Source: Chloroflexota bacterium (GTDB lineage: Bacteria; Chloroflexota; Anaerolineae; Anaerolineales; Anaerolineaceae). Taken from it: 64,000 nucleotides of DNA. Shown one piece after another: positions 33,595 to 42,690 of this stretch. The first letter of the stretch is position 1; each line of letters begins with the position of its first letter. The translations under genes were made by a program, and so were the position numbers. Location: positions 186,001 through 250,000 of the forward strand of contig JAKAFP010000003.1 in assembly GCA_021825925.1 (NCBI GenBank), in the 5' to 3' direction. Below the pieces are notes generated by a model. That model did not search any database. It worked only from the letters and a program-made list of their open reading frames with translations, and was not told the origin of the DNA.

Positions 33595-35001
33595 ATGGCT
33601 GTTTCAACGCAAGCTGCACCAGGCACTCCAAAAGGTTTCAAAAAAGTACTGCGTTCATTGGATATGACGCTTTTTACCGTCTGCGCTATTCTGGTCATGG
33701 ATACCCTGGCCCCATCTGCGGCCATCGGTCCTTCATCAATCTCATGGTGGCTGATCACCCTGGTCTTGTTTTTCATTCCCTACGGGTTGATCACCGCTGA
33801 ATTGGGCACCACTTATCCCGAGCAGGGCGGGTTGTATGTCTGGATCAAGAACGCCTTTGGTGAAAAATGGGCCGCCCGCACCACCTGGCTTTACTGGATC
33901 AATGTGGCTTTGTGGATGCCCTCCGTTTACATCCTCTTCGCGGGTATGTTCTCGCAGCTCTTCTTCCCCGAGATGGGATTGTGGATGCAAATCGGCATAG
34001 GCATTGTCATGACCTGGATCACCGTGTGGATCGGCACCATTACCCTCGAAACCGGCAAGTGGATCCCCAACATTGGCGCCATCTTCAAGGCCGTGATCAT
34101 GATCGTGATCGGGGTGGGCGCCTTCTTCTATGCAAAAGCCAATGGTGTGGCCAATGATCTTTCCTTCAAAGCCATTCTGCCCGAGTGGGGCGCAGGTCTG
34201 GCCTTTTTGCCCGTGATCGTCTACAACTTCATGGGATTTGAACTGATGTCAGGTGCGTCAGGCGAAATGAAAAACCCCGGCAAAGATATCCCCCGCGCCA
34301 TCATCACATCGGGAGCATTGATCGCCGTTTTTTACATTTTGGGTACCGTCGGTATTTTGATGGCCCTGCCACTCGATCAACTGGGATTGGTCTCGGGCAT
34401 TGTGGATACCCTCAAGATCCTGTTGGGAGGAACCCCGCTCGGCAACGCCGTGGTGGTGGTTTTGGGTGTGGCCGCGCTGTATACCTTTTTGGCCAACATG
34501 GTCACCTGGACCATCGGCGCCAACCGCACTGCAGCTGAAGCTGCCAAAGAACATGAAATGCCTGATATTTTCGGTCGCGAACATCCCATCAAGAAGACCC
34601 CCGTGGGAGCCTTCGTGTTGACAGGCATCGTCTCCACCGTGGTCATCATCCTCTACGGATTCATGGCTGGAAATGCTGAAGATCTTTTCTGGACCCTCTT
34701 CGCGTTCAGCTCCATGATCTTCCTTATGCCTTATCTGGCGCTCTTCCCGGCCTTCCTCAAACTTCGCCACGACGATCCAAATGCCATTCGCCCCTACCGT
34801 GTACCTGGCGGCAAACCGGTGGCCATTACCTTGGCTGTGATCTGTGAACTCTTCATCATCCAGGCGGTGGTACTTTTCGTCTGGGTACCCGGTCAACCCA
34901 TGGATTGGGCGTTCGCCGGACCCGTAATTATTGGCGTCTTGATTACCCTTGTGGTGGGAGAGATCATGATCTCGGTCAGCAAGAAGAAGAAATTAAAGTA
35001 G
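33595..35001 (+). CDS. aguD: APC family amino acid permease, probable agmatine/putrescine antiporter
   Basis: A 468-residue carrier with 12 membrane helices of the APC superfamily. The first helix holds TLAPSAAIGPSSISWW, then ELGTTYPEQGGLYVWIKNAFG, the conserved loop of the glutamate/GABA and agmatine antiporter group. NFMGFELMSGASGEMKNPGKDIPRA is the helix 6 region. The location between ptcA and aguA suggests exchange of external agmatine for internal putrescine (AguD role), which is inferred from context. AGGAG precedes the ATG. Confidence 0.83.
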   Translation: MAVSTQAAPGTPKGFKKVLRSLDMTLFTVCAILVMDTLAPSAAIGPSSISWWLITLVLFFIPYGLITAELGTTYPEQGGLYVWIKNAFGEKWAARTTWLYWINVALWMPSVYILFAGMFSQLFFPEMGLWMQIGIGIVMTWITVWIGTITLETGKWIPNIGAIFKAVIMIVIGVGAFFYAKANGVANDLSFKAILPEWGAGLAFLPVIVYNFMGFELMSGASGEMKNPGKDIPRAIITSGALIAVFYILGTVGILMALPLDQLGLVSGIVDTLKILLGGTPLGNAVVVVLGVAALYTFLANMVTWTIGANRTAAEAAKEHEMPDIFGREHPIKKTPVGAFVLTGIVSTVVIILYGFMAGNAEDLFWTLFAFSSMIFLMPYLALFPAFLKLRHDDPNAIRPYRVPGGKPVAITLAVICELFIIQAVVLFVWVPGQPMDWAFAGPVIIGVLITLVVGEIMISVSKKKKLK

Positions 35002-35012
35002 CATTTTATTTT

Positions 35013-35067
35013 CCCTCACCCCTGCACCCCTCTCCCAAGCCTGGGAGAGGGGACGGGGGTGAGGGGG
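35013..35067. repeat. Large GC-rich hairpin repeat between aguD and aguA
   Basis: CCCCTCTCCCA (35027-35037) pairs with TGGGAGAGGGG (35042-35052), and outside that CCCTCACCCC (35013-35022) with GGGGTGAGGG (35056-35065). The CCCTCACCCC...CCTCTCCC layout is a common intergenic repeat type; the shorter hairpin after dnaN shares the core. Confidence 0.75.
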
Positions 35068-35071
35068 TTTG

Positions 35072-35086
35072 TTTCTAGAAATAATT
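35072..35086. repeat. TTTCTAGAAATAATT repeat, copy 4
   Basis: An exact 15-bp copy, 22 bases upstream of the aguA start codon and directly after the GC-rich hairpin. Confidence 0.75.
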
Positions 35087-35107
35087 GATATAGAAAGAAG
35101 GCAAAAC

Positions 35108-36199
35108 ATGTCCTTTTTACTTGAAGGTACCCCCAAAAAAGACGGCTATCGCATGCCCGGTGAATTTGAAAAACACTCCGGTGCCTGGATGTTGTGGCCG
35201 GAACGACCCGACAACTGGCGATTAGGCGCCAAACCGGCACAAAAAGCATTTGTTGAGGTTGCCAAAGCCATCAGCCGGTTTGAACCTCTCACCATGGCAG
35301 TTTCACAGGCCCAATACAACAACGCCCGCAACCTGCTGCCTGGCAACATCCGGGTGGTGGAAATGTCGAATAATGATTCCTGGATCCGCGACTGTGGTCC
35401 AACCTTCGTTTCAAACGGCAAGGCCATCCGCGCCGTGGATTGGGATTTCAACGCCTGGGGTGGTCTGCTGGGCGGACTATATTTTCCGTGGGATTTGGAC
35501 GATCTGGTGGCGCAAAAAGTGGCCGAGATCGAGCGGACAGACCGCTATAAAGCCCCATTCGTATTGGAAGGCGGCTCCATCCATGTGGACGGAGAGGGCA
35601 CCTTATTAACCACCCGCGAGTGTCTGCTGAATGAGAACCGTAACCCCGATAAATCGCAGGAAGAGCTCGAAGCATTGTTGAGTGATTACCTGAATGTCTC
35701 CAAGTTCATTTGGCTTAACCGCGGTATTTACAATGATGAGACCAACGGCCATGTGGATAACATCTGCTGCTTCATCCGGCCGGGTGTGGTTGCGCTGGCC
35801 TGGACAGATGATAAATCCGATCCGCAGTACGAGATCTCGCAGGAAAACTATGAGATCCTTCAATCCGTCACCGACGCCAAAGGCCGAAAACTGGAGATCC
35901 ACAAGATCCATCAGCCCAACCCGATCCTTATTACGCGCGAAGAGAGTGAGGGCGTGGACGCCATCCAGGGCACACTGCCGCGGCAGGAAGGCGACCGCCT
36001 GGCGGCCTCATATATCAATTTCTACTTCTGCAATGGAGGCGCTGTCGTGCCCCAGTTTAACGATTCCCACGACCAACTGGCGTTGGAGACGCTTCAGAAA
36101 TTGATGCCAGACCGAAAAGTGGTTGGCGTTTATGCCCGCGAGATCCTGCTCGGTGGCGGCAACGTCCATTGTATTACCCAGCAGCAGCCGGCTGTTTGA
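35108..36199 (+). CDS. aguA: Agmatine deiminase
   Basis: A 363-residue peptidylarginine-deiminase-family enzyme. [23 protein letters not shown] is the characteristic N-terminus, [13 protein letters not shown] and VDNICCF carry substrate Asp/His residues, and GGGNVHC (349-355) near the C-terminus holds the catalytic Cys355. It hydrolyses agmatine to N-carbamoylputrescine and ammonia. The ATG at 35108 follows AGAAGG; the ORF can be extended to 35069 through repeat copy 4 but that part is not conserved. It supplies the substrate of ptcA. Confidence 0.95.
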   Translation: MSFLLEGTPKKDGYRMPGEFEKHSGAWMLWPERPDNWRLGAKPAQKAFVEVAKAISRFEPLTMAVSQAQYNNARNLLPGNIRVVEMSNNDSWIRDCGPTFVSNGKAIRAVDWDFNAWGGLLGGLYFPWDLDDLVAQKVAEIERTDRYKAPFVLEGGSIHVDGEGTLLTTRECLLNENRNPDKSQEELEALLSDYLNVSKFIWLNRGIYNDETNGHVDNICCFIRPGVVALAWTDDKSDPQYEISQENYEILQSVTDAKGRKLEIHKIHQPNPILITREESEGVDAIQGTLPRQEGDRLAASYINFYFCNGGAVVPQFNDSHDQLALETLQKLMPDRKVVGVYAREILLGGGNVHCITQQQPAV

Positions 36200-36214
36200 T
36201 CTGAATGAGTTTCA

Positions 36215-36256
36215 AAATACACCATGCCATGGGATCAAATCAGCGGCATGGTGTAT
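36215..36256 (+). terminator. Terminator after aguA
   Basis: AATACACCATGCC pairs with GGCATGGTGTATT (13 bp), with a 16-nt loop; the tail CATTTTATG is only partly T-rich. Confidence 0.65.
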
Positions 36257-36390
36257 TCATTTTATGAAGAATTTATAAAAACAAAACTAATTTGGGTTAA
36301 TTAATCGCATTTTTATTAATTCCATCCACTAATTTTGCTATACATAAGGAGTCGTTTCATATCCAAGATTTTTAGCAAATCGAGGGCAAG

Positions 36391-38412
36391 ATGTTGGGAT
36401 TAAATAAGTTACGTATTGGCAGGCGACTGGTTATTCTTCTAGCGGTTGTGTTTGTTGGATTTATAGCCTTTGGGGTTATTGCATTAAACAGATTGAATGT
36501 GGTCAAAATTAATGGAGTAACCTACCAACAAATTGTCCAGGGTAAGGATCTAATTGCAGATATTTTGCCACCACCCGAATACATAATCGAGTCTTATTTG
36601 AATGTCTACCAAATGCTGGATGCCATCAATTCGAAGGCAAAAATGTCCACCCTTTATGAGTTGATAGATAAAAGTAAAACCCTTCGGCAGGATTATGAAA
36701 CGAGACACCAATATTGGGTTGATACCTTGCCGGAAGGTTCAATTAAAGAAAAAATGGTGGTCACCTCCTATCAGGCGGCAATGGATTTTTATGAGGCACG
36801 CGATACTATTTTCATCCCGGCGTTATTGGGGGGCAACAAGGACCTGGTTCAACAGGTGATGCGCGAACAGTTGACTCCGCTGTATGAAGCGCACCTGAAT
36901 ACAATTGTTGAAATCGTGAATGAAGTCAATTTAGCCAACCAGAAAAACGAAAAACTGGCCCGGCAGATCGTCTCTCAGGCCACCTGGTGGTTAATTGGTA
37001 TCGGGGTTGGCATATTGGGCTTTTGTTTGTTGTTGGGATTCTTGATCATCCAAAGCATTACCACGCCCCTAAAAATCTTCAGAAATGCGGCCATCAACCT
37101 CTCACAAGGTAAGATCAACCAGGATGTCAAAATAAACTCCAAGGATGAAATTGGTGATCTTGCTTTCGCATTTAAAGATACGGTCCAGTATTTACAATCC
37201 ACTGCGGATATGGCGGATAAACTCGCACAAGGGGATCTGCGGATTGATGTCAAACCGCAGAGTGAAGAAGATGTGCTTGGAATCGCTTTTGTAAAAATGG
37301 TCGAAAATCTGAGAGAAACCATCGGGCAGGTTTCACAAAACGCCAACGATCTTGAAGCAGCCTCAAATGAATTATCTCAAACTGCAGTTCAGGCAGAACA
37401 AGCAACAACTTTGATCGTTGAGTCCATTCAAAAAGTCTCTGAAGGCACCACTACTCAGGTTGAAGCGATCGAAAAAACCTCATTGGCTGTCGGGCAGATG
37501 TCACAGGCCATTGAAGGCGTTGCCAAAGGTGCTCAAGAACAAAACACTTCCATCTTGAAAGTCACCTCCATCACAGATCAGATCAGTCAGGCCATTGAAC
37601 AGGTGGCCCAAAACGCCGCCCTGGTTACGGCAGATTCTGAAGAAGCAGCCAATGCAGCCCGCAGGGGAACCTCCACGGTTGAACAAACCTTGAAAGGCAT
37701 GCAAAGCATTAAGAACAAGGTTGGTATTTCGGCAGAAAAAGTCCAGGAAATGGGAAAGCGTTCTGAAGAAATTGGACGAATCGTTGAAACCATTGAAGAC
37801 ATTGCATCGCAAACGAATTTGCTGGCCCTTAATGCGGCTATTGAAGCCGCCAGAGCCGGGGAACATGGCAAAGGCTTTGCTGTCGTGGCTGATGAAGTAA
37901 GAAAGTTGGCTGAAAGATCGGCATTGGCCACCAAAGAGATCGGGAGCTTGATTGACGGAATTCTGAAAACGGTTGCTGAAGCGGTTCTGGCCATGGATGA
38001 AGGATCCAATGAAGTTGAATCCGGGGTCATTACGGCAAATCAGGCGGGAAGTGCGTTGGAAGATATTCTCAAAGCGGCCGTGGCGGTCAACAAGCAGGCC
38101 TCGTTGGCAGCCGAAGCCAGCGCCAGAATGAAAACAGCCTCTGAAGAATTGGTGTCTACGGTTGATAATGTTTCAGCCGTGGTTGAAGAAAACACAGCCT
38201 CCACTGAAGAGATGGCAGCCAATTCAGATGAAGTAGTCCTTTCAATCGAAAGCATTATCGGCATCAGTGCGGATAATAATACTTCGATCGAAAAGGTCAA
38301 TGCCAATGCAGAAGAAATGAGCTCCCAGGTGGATGAAGTGACTGCATCCGCTGCCACCCTGGCCGAAATGGCTAAAAACCTGAAAGATACGATCAGTTTG
38401 TTTAAACTATAA
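36391..38412 (+). CDS. Methyl-accepting chemotaxis protein
   Basis: A 673-residue chemoreceptor. TM1 is about residues 13-31, an extracytoplasmic helical sensor covers 32-195, TM2 is about 199-220, and a HAMP domain follows ([19 protein letters not shown]). The long coiled-coil signalling domain has the tip sequence [20 protein letters not shown] and [16 protein letters not shown]. It relays a ligand signal to CheA/CheW, none of which are in this window. The sensor contains a PPPEYIIE patch. It is monocistronic. Confidence 0.95.
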   Translation: MLGLNKLRIGRRLVILLAVVFVGFIAFGVIALNRLNVVKINGVTYQQIVQGKDLIADILPPPEYIIESYLNVYQMLDAINSKAKMSTLYELIDKSKTLRQDYETRHQYWVDTLPEGSIKEKMVVTSYQAAMDFYEARDTIFIPALLGGNKDLVQQVMREQLTPLYEAHLNTIVEIVNEVNLANQKNEKLARQIVSQATWWLIGIGVGILGFCLLLGFLIIQSITTPLKIFRNAAINLSQGKINQDVKINSKDEIGDLAFAFKDTVQYLQSTADMADKLAQGDLRIDVKPQSEEDVLGIAFVKMVENLRETIGQVSQNANDLEAASNELSQTAVQAEQATTLIVESIQKVSEGTTTQVEAIEKTSLAVGQMSQAIEGVAKGAQEQNTSILKVTSITDQISQAIEQVAQNAALVTADSEEAANAARRGTSTVEQTLKGMQSIKNKVGISAEKVQEMGKRSEEIGRIVETIEDIASQTNLLALNAAIEAARAGEHGKGFAVVADEVRKLAERSALATKEIGSLIDGILKTVAEAVLAMDEGSNEVESGVITANQAGSALEDILKAAVAVNKQASLAAEASARMKTASEELVSTVDNVSAVVEENTASTEEMAANSDEVVLSIESIIGISADNNTSIEKVNANAEEMSSQVDEVTASAATLAEMAKNLKDTISLFKL

Positions 38413-38429
38413 AAATCGTTGTTTCTGGT

Positions 38430-38801
38430 TTAGATCCAACCTCTATCCTGATATTCCTTAAATCCTCTTGCCAGGGTATCTTCAATTTGCTCCAATAAAA
38501 CAGAATCCAAATTCTTGAAGTTGAAGCATGATTTTCCGTGTAATTTTGAAAGCAGCTCTGGCTTTAAGTTTTTAATTGACTCTGGTTCTGCGTAGATTGG
38601 CATGTAGTGAAGGCTAACATACGATTTGTTGAGCATCACTGCCGCAAAATAAACTTCTGGAAATTTCCGACCCTGGATCAATGTTTCTTTCGTGGTCCAA
38701 AGATCAAAGTGATGGTCGTCATCCACCTTGGAGGCAAGCGGCGGCCGGTATTTTTGTAATATCATTTTAATTTGCTCGAAGATTCCATTCAGGTTTTCCA
38801 T
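38430..38801 (-). CDS. Small DUF1801-like (YdhG superfamily) protein
   Basis: A 123-residue soluble protein. KYRPPLASKVDDDHHFDLW, YFAAVMLNKSYVSLHYMPIY and LHGKSCFNFKNLD, ending KEYQDRGW, resemble the YdhG/DUF1801 fold. The family is uncharacterised. It is convergent with the chemoreceptor gene and separated from the heliorhodopsin gene by a terminator. Confidence 0.7.
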   Translation of the reverse strand: MENLNGIFEQIKMILQKYRPPLASKVDDDHHFDLWTTKETLIQGRKFPEVYFAAVMLNKSYVSLHYMPIYAEPESIKNLKPELLSKLHGKSCFNFKNLDSVLLEQIEDTLARGFKEYQDRGWI

Positions 38802-38858
38802 ATCAACCTCCAGCCAATGTGTTGCAGCTTGTAAAAACAGTTGTTATTTTTTACGATT

Positions 38859-38893
38859 AAAAGACTCACAACAAATAAGCCAGTGAGTCTTTT
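38859..38893 (-). terminator. Terminator after the heliorhodopsin gene
   Basis: AAAAGACTCAC pairs with GTGAGTCTTTT (38859-38869, 38883-38893) with a 13-nt loop; A- and T-runs on both sides make it bidirectional. Confidence 0.8.
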
Positions 38894-38930
38894 ATGGTAA
38901 TCCAGTCGGTTTATTATTACAAACTATTTA

Positions 38931-39752
38931 TTACAGGCTTGGTGCAAAAACACCTGAAAAGATCAACCAGGCAAGAGTAGTCTTGGCGGCCAGACTGAGC
39001 ACGATGTAAACACGTTCACCATACAGATAGTCTTTCCATTTTCCAACTTTTTTGTATTGCAGGAACATATTGATGGCAAAAATGTTGAAGAACACGAACA
39101 GCGTGGGGATGATGGCGTATACAAAGGCGGGTGGTTTGGCGTCTCCACTGTTGACCGCGCCCATGAAGTACAGGAAGACCACGATCCAGGGGGCTATGCC
39201 GGCGATACAGCCAAAAATAAACGAGATCCAATTGACCCTTTTTGTCAGCTGATTGTGATATTCCATCATCAATCCGAACAAGTTCATCGAGGCATTGACG
39301 GTGAAGGCGAGGATGATGGCGCCGATATCGTTGAGGCCGACCAGCAATCCGATCAGGACGATCATCAGGGATGAACTGAGCGCATACTCATAGAAGCGGA
39401 CCGGATTCATCCCCTGTTTGAGGACTTTGGCATACCATTTGAAGCCAAAGGTCGCCAGGCTAAAATGGGCCACGGCTGAAAGGAGCAGAAAGAGAGCAAC
39501 GCCGATCCCAAGTGGAATATCAAATATCTTTTGCGGGTTGGCTACCAAACCGCCCAACTCACGGTTGAATGTAAGATAATTAGAATATACCGGATAGGTT
39601 TCTCCGGGGTTGTCAATCACGAAGGTGATGATGATCATGAATAAACCCTGCACAAAATGCAGCATTCCCATGATGAGGTTAAACCGTCGAAGTTTCTTGA
39701 TCTTCACATCAACGGGGGACGGCAAGGATTCTGTTTCGCGTTCTTTTTCCAT
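38931..39752 (-). CDS. Heliorhodopsin (light-sensing microbial rhodopsin family)
   Basis: A 273-residue seven-helix protein. The last helix reads YGERVYIVLSLAAKTTLAWL, with the retinal Schiff-base lysine at K257. Helix 3 has NPVRFYEYALSSSLMI, with E122 in the counterion position and the heliorhodopsin-type RxxEY pattern. Helices are about 26-46, 80-101, 121-140, 144-165, 176-198, 209-232 and 246-268. Length and motifs separate it from type-1 rhodopsins. Heliorhodopsins are inverted in the membrane, bind retinal and show a slow photocycle; the biological role is unsettled. The start follows AGGAG. No retinal synthesis gene is nearby. Confidence 0.9.
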   Translation of the reverse strand: MEKERETESLPSPVDVKIKKLRRFNLIMGMLHFVQGLFMIIITFVIDNPGETYPVYSNYLTFNRELGGLVANPQKIFDIPLGIGVALFLLLSAVAHFSLATFGFKWYAKVLKQGMNPVRFYEYALSSSLMIVLIGLLVGLNDIGAIILAFTVNASMNLFGLMMEYHNQLTKRVNWISFIFGCIAGIAPWIVVFLYFMGAVNSGDAKPPAFVYAIIPTLFVFFNIFAINMFLQYKKVGKWKDYLYGERVYIVLSLAAKTTLAWLIFSGVFAPSL

Positions 39753-39781
39753 TTTTTCTCCTGAATCAGTACATCTAATAG

Positions 39782-39845
39782 GTTATACATTCATCATAAA
39801 GCTGGATTGATGGATTATCAATGATTTGTATAATGTATGTATAAC
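39782..39845. promoter_or_regulatory. GTTATACAT inverted repeat upstream of the heliorhodopsin gene
   Basis: GTTATACAT (39782-39790) and its inverse ATGTATAAC (39837-39845) flank a middle TTGTATAATG. They lie 30-95 bases before the start codon, in the promoter region, and look like binding sites for a repressor or activator that is not encoded next door. Confidence 0.45.
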
Positions 39846-39911
39846 ATCAACCCCTTTGTACTGTTGGTCAACAAAGCAAAGGGGCTGAGTATCAAATAAT
39901 GGTCTTAATTT

Positions 39912-40736
39912 TTATCGGTTATAGAGGGAGTTAAGCGTTATAGTTTCTTCTAATGTCAATTCGATATCTGCTGCAGCCAGGTTCTCTTTTTGGTGCTGCG
40001 CATCAAATGACATGGGGATGGTGATGACCCGTGGCTGGTTGGTCAGCCAGGCCAGCGCGATCTGGAAAGAGGTTGCGCCATAAACATGTGCAATGGATTT
40101 TATGATCTCGTTGACTTTGAGATTCCTGAACTTGACGGGGGTGTAGGCGGTCACCAAAATGTCATTTTCCTTGCAGTAGTCCACAACGCCATTTTTCACA
40201 TACTTGTTTTCGGGCAGGCTGTAAGGCACCTGATTGGTGAGGAGAGAGGTCTCACAGAGTTCTTTTGATTTTTTCAAGTCTTTGAGGTTGAAGTTGCTCA
40301 CCCCCACATTTTTTACCTTGCCTTCACGGACCAATTGGTTAAGTGCCTTGAAGGTGTCTTCAAGTTTGATCAGCTTGTTCGGCCAGTGGATCAGGTAAAG
40401 GTCCAGGTAATCCATCTTCAAACGGCGCAGACTGCCTTCGCAGGCTTTGAGCACGCCATCATACCTGAGATGATCCGGCCAGACTTTGGAGGTGATGAAA
40501 AGGGATTCTCTTGGAATGCCGGAAGCAGGGATGGCTTTGGCCAGCAGTTCTTCTGCGTGACCCTGGGCATAATATTCCGCAGTGTCAAAGTGGGTATAAC
40601 CGAGCTCCAGGGCGGAACGCAGCGCCTGTAGGGATTTGTCATCCAGGGAAGGATCTGCCGAGCCTTCGCCGCCGATGCGCCAGGTGCCAAACCCGATCTT
40701 GGGGATCCGCAGGTTATTAATGGTCTCGAATTTCAT
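39912..40736 (-). CDS. Aldo/keto reductase
   Basis: A 274-residue AKR. The catalytic tetrad is present: D51 and Y56 (HFDTAEYYAQG), K84 (FITSKVWP) and H117 (LYLIHWPN). GVSNF follows in the barrel. The protein resembles 2,5-diketo-D-gluconate reductase-like members and would reduce aldehydes or ketones with NADPH. It is 13 bases downstream of a HAD hydrolase gene on the same strand, so the two form an operon. A hairpin CCCCTTTG/CAAAGGGG lies just past the stop. Confidence 0.9.
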   Translation of the reverse strand: MKFETINNLRIPKIGFGTWRIGGEGSADPSLDDKSLQALRSALELGYTHFDTAEYYAQGHAEELLAKAIPASGIPRESLFITSKVWPDHLRYDGVLKACEGSLRRLKMDYLDLYLIHWPNKLIKLEDTFKALNQLVREGKVKNVGVSNFNLKDLKKSKELCETSLLTNQVPYSLPENKYVKNGVVDYCKENDILVTAYTPVKFRNLKVNEIIKSIAHVYGATSFQIALAWLTNQPRVITIPMSFDAQHQKENLAAADIELTLEETITLNSLYNR

Positions 40737-40749
40737 CTTCCCTCCACGA

Positions 40750-41370
40750 TTAAAAGATAATTCCTCGCTGGGTCAGTTCATCCGCCAATTGCTGTGCGGA
40801 GGTAAACTGGATGGTCTGAAAACCCAGGGTTTGGGCAGTGTGGATGTTGGCGGCAGAATCATCAATGAAAAGGCATTCTTCTGCCTGGCGTTGGATCTTG
40901 TTAAGGAGCGTGTGGAAGATCTCAGGCTCTGGCTTGACCTGCTTTACCGTGCCAGACAGAACGTAATCATCTAGATAATCCAAAAAGACCATGCGGTCCT
41001 TGACCAGATCGAATTTGGTTTCACTCCAGTTGCTTAATCCAAACAAAGTAAAGCCAGCTTCTTTCAATCTACGGGCTATCTCGACAGTATCCATCATCAC
41101 TTCACCCATTGCGTCCATCCAATGGGAGTTGAAAAGCCGGATCATGGCTTCGTGCTGAGGGAACTCGGCAACTTTTTCTTCAACCCCTATTTCAAAGGAA
41201 TAACCCTTATCGAATTTTGGATTCCAATTTTTGAAATCAATTTCTTCGAGAAATAATCTGATCTCTTCATCGCTGGACATCACTTTGTTATAAAGATAAT
41301 ACGGACTCCAATCCACCAACACGGCGCCGAAATCGAAGATGATGATGGGGAGTTTGGTCTGGCTAGTCAT
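40750..41370 (-). CDS. HAD family hydrolase (subfamily IA, YihX-like)
   Basis: A 206-residue HAD phosphatase. Motif I is IIFDFGAVLVDW, with the nucleophilic Asp and a Gly two residues later in place of the usual second Asp, as in YihX-type proteins. Motif II is GLSNWS, motif III has Lys in VKPEPEIFH, and motif IV is LFIDDSAANIHTA. It probably hydrolyses a sugar phosphate. It is co-transcribed with the aldo/keto reductase. Confidence 0.88.
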   Translation of the reverse strand: MTSQTKLPIIIFDFGAVLVDWSPYYLYNKVMSSDEEIRLFLEEIDFKNWNPKFDKGYSFEIGVEEKVAEFPQHEAMIRLFNSHWMDAMGEVMMDTVEIARRLKEAGFTLFGLSNWSETKFDLVKDRMVFLDYLDDYVLSGTVKQVKPEPEIFHTLLNKIQRQAEECLFIDDSAANIHTAQTLGFQTIQFTSAQQLADELTQRGIIF

Positions 41371-41498
41371 GGAACCTCTTAAGTGTAAAAGGTAAAAACA
41401 GGTTCAATTTTACCCGCAAAACGATCCATTCCCGGTTTCTCGAAGGAGCAATCAGACTCCCAGGGGGTTTCAAAAATAATATTAAAACGAGAAAACTA

Positions 41499-42143
41499 TT
41501 AAGCCAGTGCAACGTATCGCAAGATCATGATGAAATGGCACAGGGCCGCCAGGCTGACAAAAACATGCCAGACCTCGTGAAAACCGAAGACGCCTGGCCA
41601 AAGATCCAGTTTTTTGGTGATGTAGATGACCGCGCCAATGGAGTAGGTCAAGCCACCAGCCAACATCCACCATAAAGCCGCGGCGGGCATGGTTTGAAGT
41701 AAAGGTTTTATGACCCAAATAGCCATCCACCCCATGATCAAGTAGATGCCGGCGGTCACCCAACGCGGGGTGTTGATCACGAACAATTTCACGATAACCC
41801 CCGCCAGGGCAATTCCCCAGATCAAAACCAGAAAGCCCCAGCGCAGCCAGCCGGTGAGAAAGTTGATACAGATCGGGGTGTAAGTGCCGGCGATCAATAT
41901 ATAGATGGCGGAATGGTCAAATTTGCGCAGCCTGAGCAGCACGGAGTCCGCTGGCTTCGCCAGGTGGTAGATGGCGCTGGCTGAAAATAAGGTCACCAGG
42001 CTGACACCGTAGATGACCATTGAAAGCTGCTTCAACCCCTGTCGTTGGGTGAGGATCAATAAAACGACCAGGCCGGCTAATGCCAGCAACGCTGAAATAA
42101 AGTGGATCAATCCGCTGACCGGATCGCGAAATTTTGAAGTCAC
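41499..42143 (-). CDS. Hemolysin III family (PAQR/HlyIII-like) membrane protein
   Basis: A 214-residue protein with seven membrane helices. The conserved polar residues of the PAQR/HlyIII superfamily are visible: Ser-x3-His in SASAIYHLAKP, KFDHSAIYILIAGTYTP (Asp-His), and the C-terminal GFHEVWHVFVSLAALCHF (His-x3-His). These may bind zinc and act as lipid hydrolases. The GTG at 42143, with GGAGAG upstream, is used; the frame runs further to 42263 through a region with a terminator for the next operon, which is not conserved. Confidence 0.87.
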   Translation of the reverse strand: MTSKFRDPVSGLIHFISALLALAGLVVLLILTQRQGLKQLSMVIYGVSLVTLFSASAIYHLAKPADSVLLRLRKFDHSAIYILIAGTYTPICINFLTGWLRWGFLVLIWGIALAGVIVKLFVINTPRWVTAGIYLIMGWMAIWVIKPLLQTMPAAALWWMLAGGLTYSIGAVIYITKKLDLWPGVFGFHEVWHVFVSLAALCHFIMILRYVALA

Positions 42144-42230
42144 AGGCTCTCCGAAAATATTTATTGGAGCAACTATAACGTCTAACTTGTTTGAGGGGAT
42201 GTGTAGTAAGTCACAGCCAGAGATATAAAG

Positions 42231-42254
42231 AGGGCGAGGAGTTTTCCTCGCCCT
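42231..42254 (-). terminator. Terminator of the sigma factor operon
   Basis: AGGGCGAGGA/TCCTCGCCCT (10 bp) around a GTTT loop, located after the stop at 42280; the minus-strand tail CTTTATAT is weak. Confidence 0.65.
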
Positions 42255-42279
42255 TGATGGCACTTTTGATTAGAATCAC

Positions 42280-42642
42280 CTATTTTGCAGACTCTTGTTT
42301 TTGAGATTCCACTTCCTGAAGGTAACTTTTTAGTTTTCGTTTGCGTTTCATTTCATTTTGCCCAGGGTTGGGACCGTGCCCTGGACCTTTAAACAAAATA
42401 GAGGTCAAGACCAGCAGTCCACTTGACTGCCAGAAGGTAAGGGTTTTCAGGCCGAAAATATCCGGCATTAACCAGTTCCACAGCAGCATGACAATCCAAC
42501 CGCACAGGGCCAGAAATCCCAACCCAAGAATGCCAAAGCCGATTCCCATCAAAATCTTTTGTGCCAAGGTGCGTTCTTCCCACCAGCTGGGCATGTTGTG
42601 TTTCTTGTGTTCCATCGTTTGGGCGTTATCAAAATCAGACAT
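42280..42642 (-). CDS. Small two-helix membrane protein linked to an ECF sigma factor
   Basis: A 120-residue protein. Two hydrophobic helices (ILMGIGFGILGLGFLALCGW and a second at LTFWQSSGLLVLTSILF) are joined by WNWLMPDIFGLKTL. The pattern WNWLMPxIFGL followed by WQSxGLLxLxxILF occurs in small membrane proteins encoded beside ECF sigma factors in several phyla. It has no zinc-binding anti-sigma motif, but its place (49 bases after the sigma gene, same strand) suggests a regulator or sensor for the sigma factor. The C-terminus is Lys/Gln-rich and cytoplasmic. Confidence 0.65.
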   Translation of the reverse strand: MSDFDNAQTMEHKKHNMPSWWEERTLAQKILMGIGFGILGLGFLALCGWIVMLLWNWLMPDIFGLKTLTFWQSSGLLVLTSILFKGPGHGPNPGQNEMKRKRKLKSYLQEVESQKQESAK

Positions 42643-42690
42643 TTTACTCCTCCTCCGGCTCTTCCGGATTGTGTTAATCTATGCAATTTA

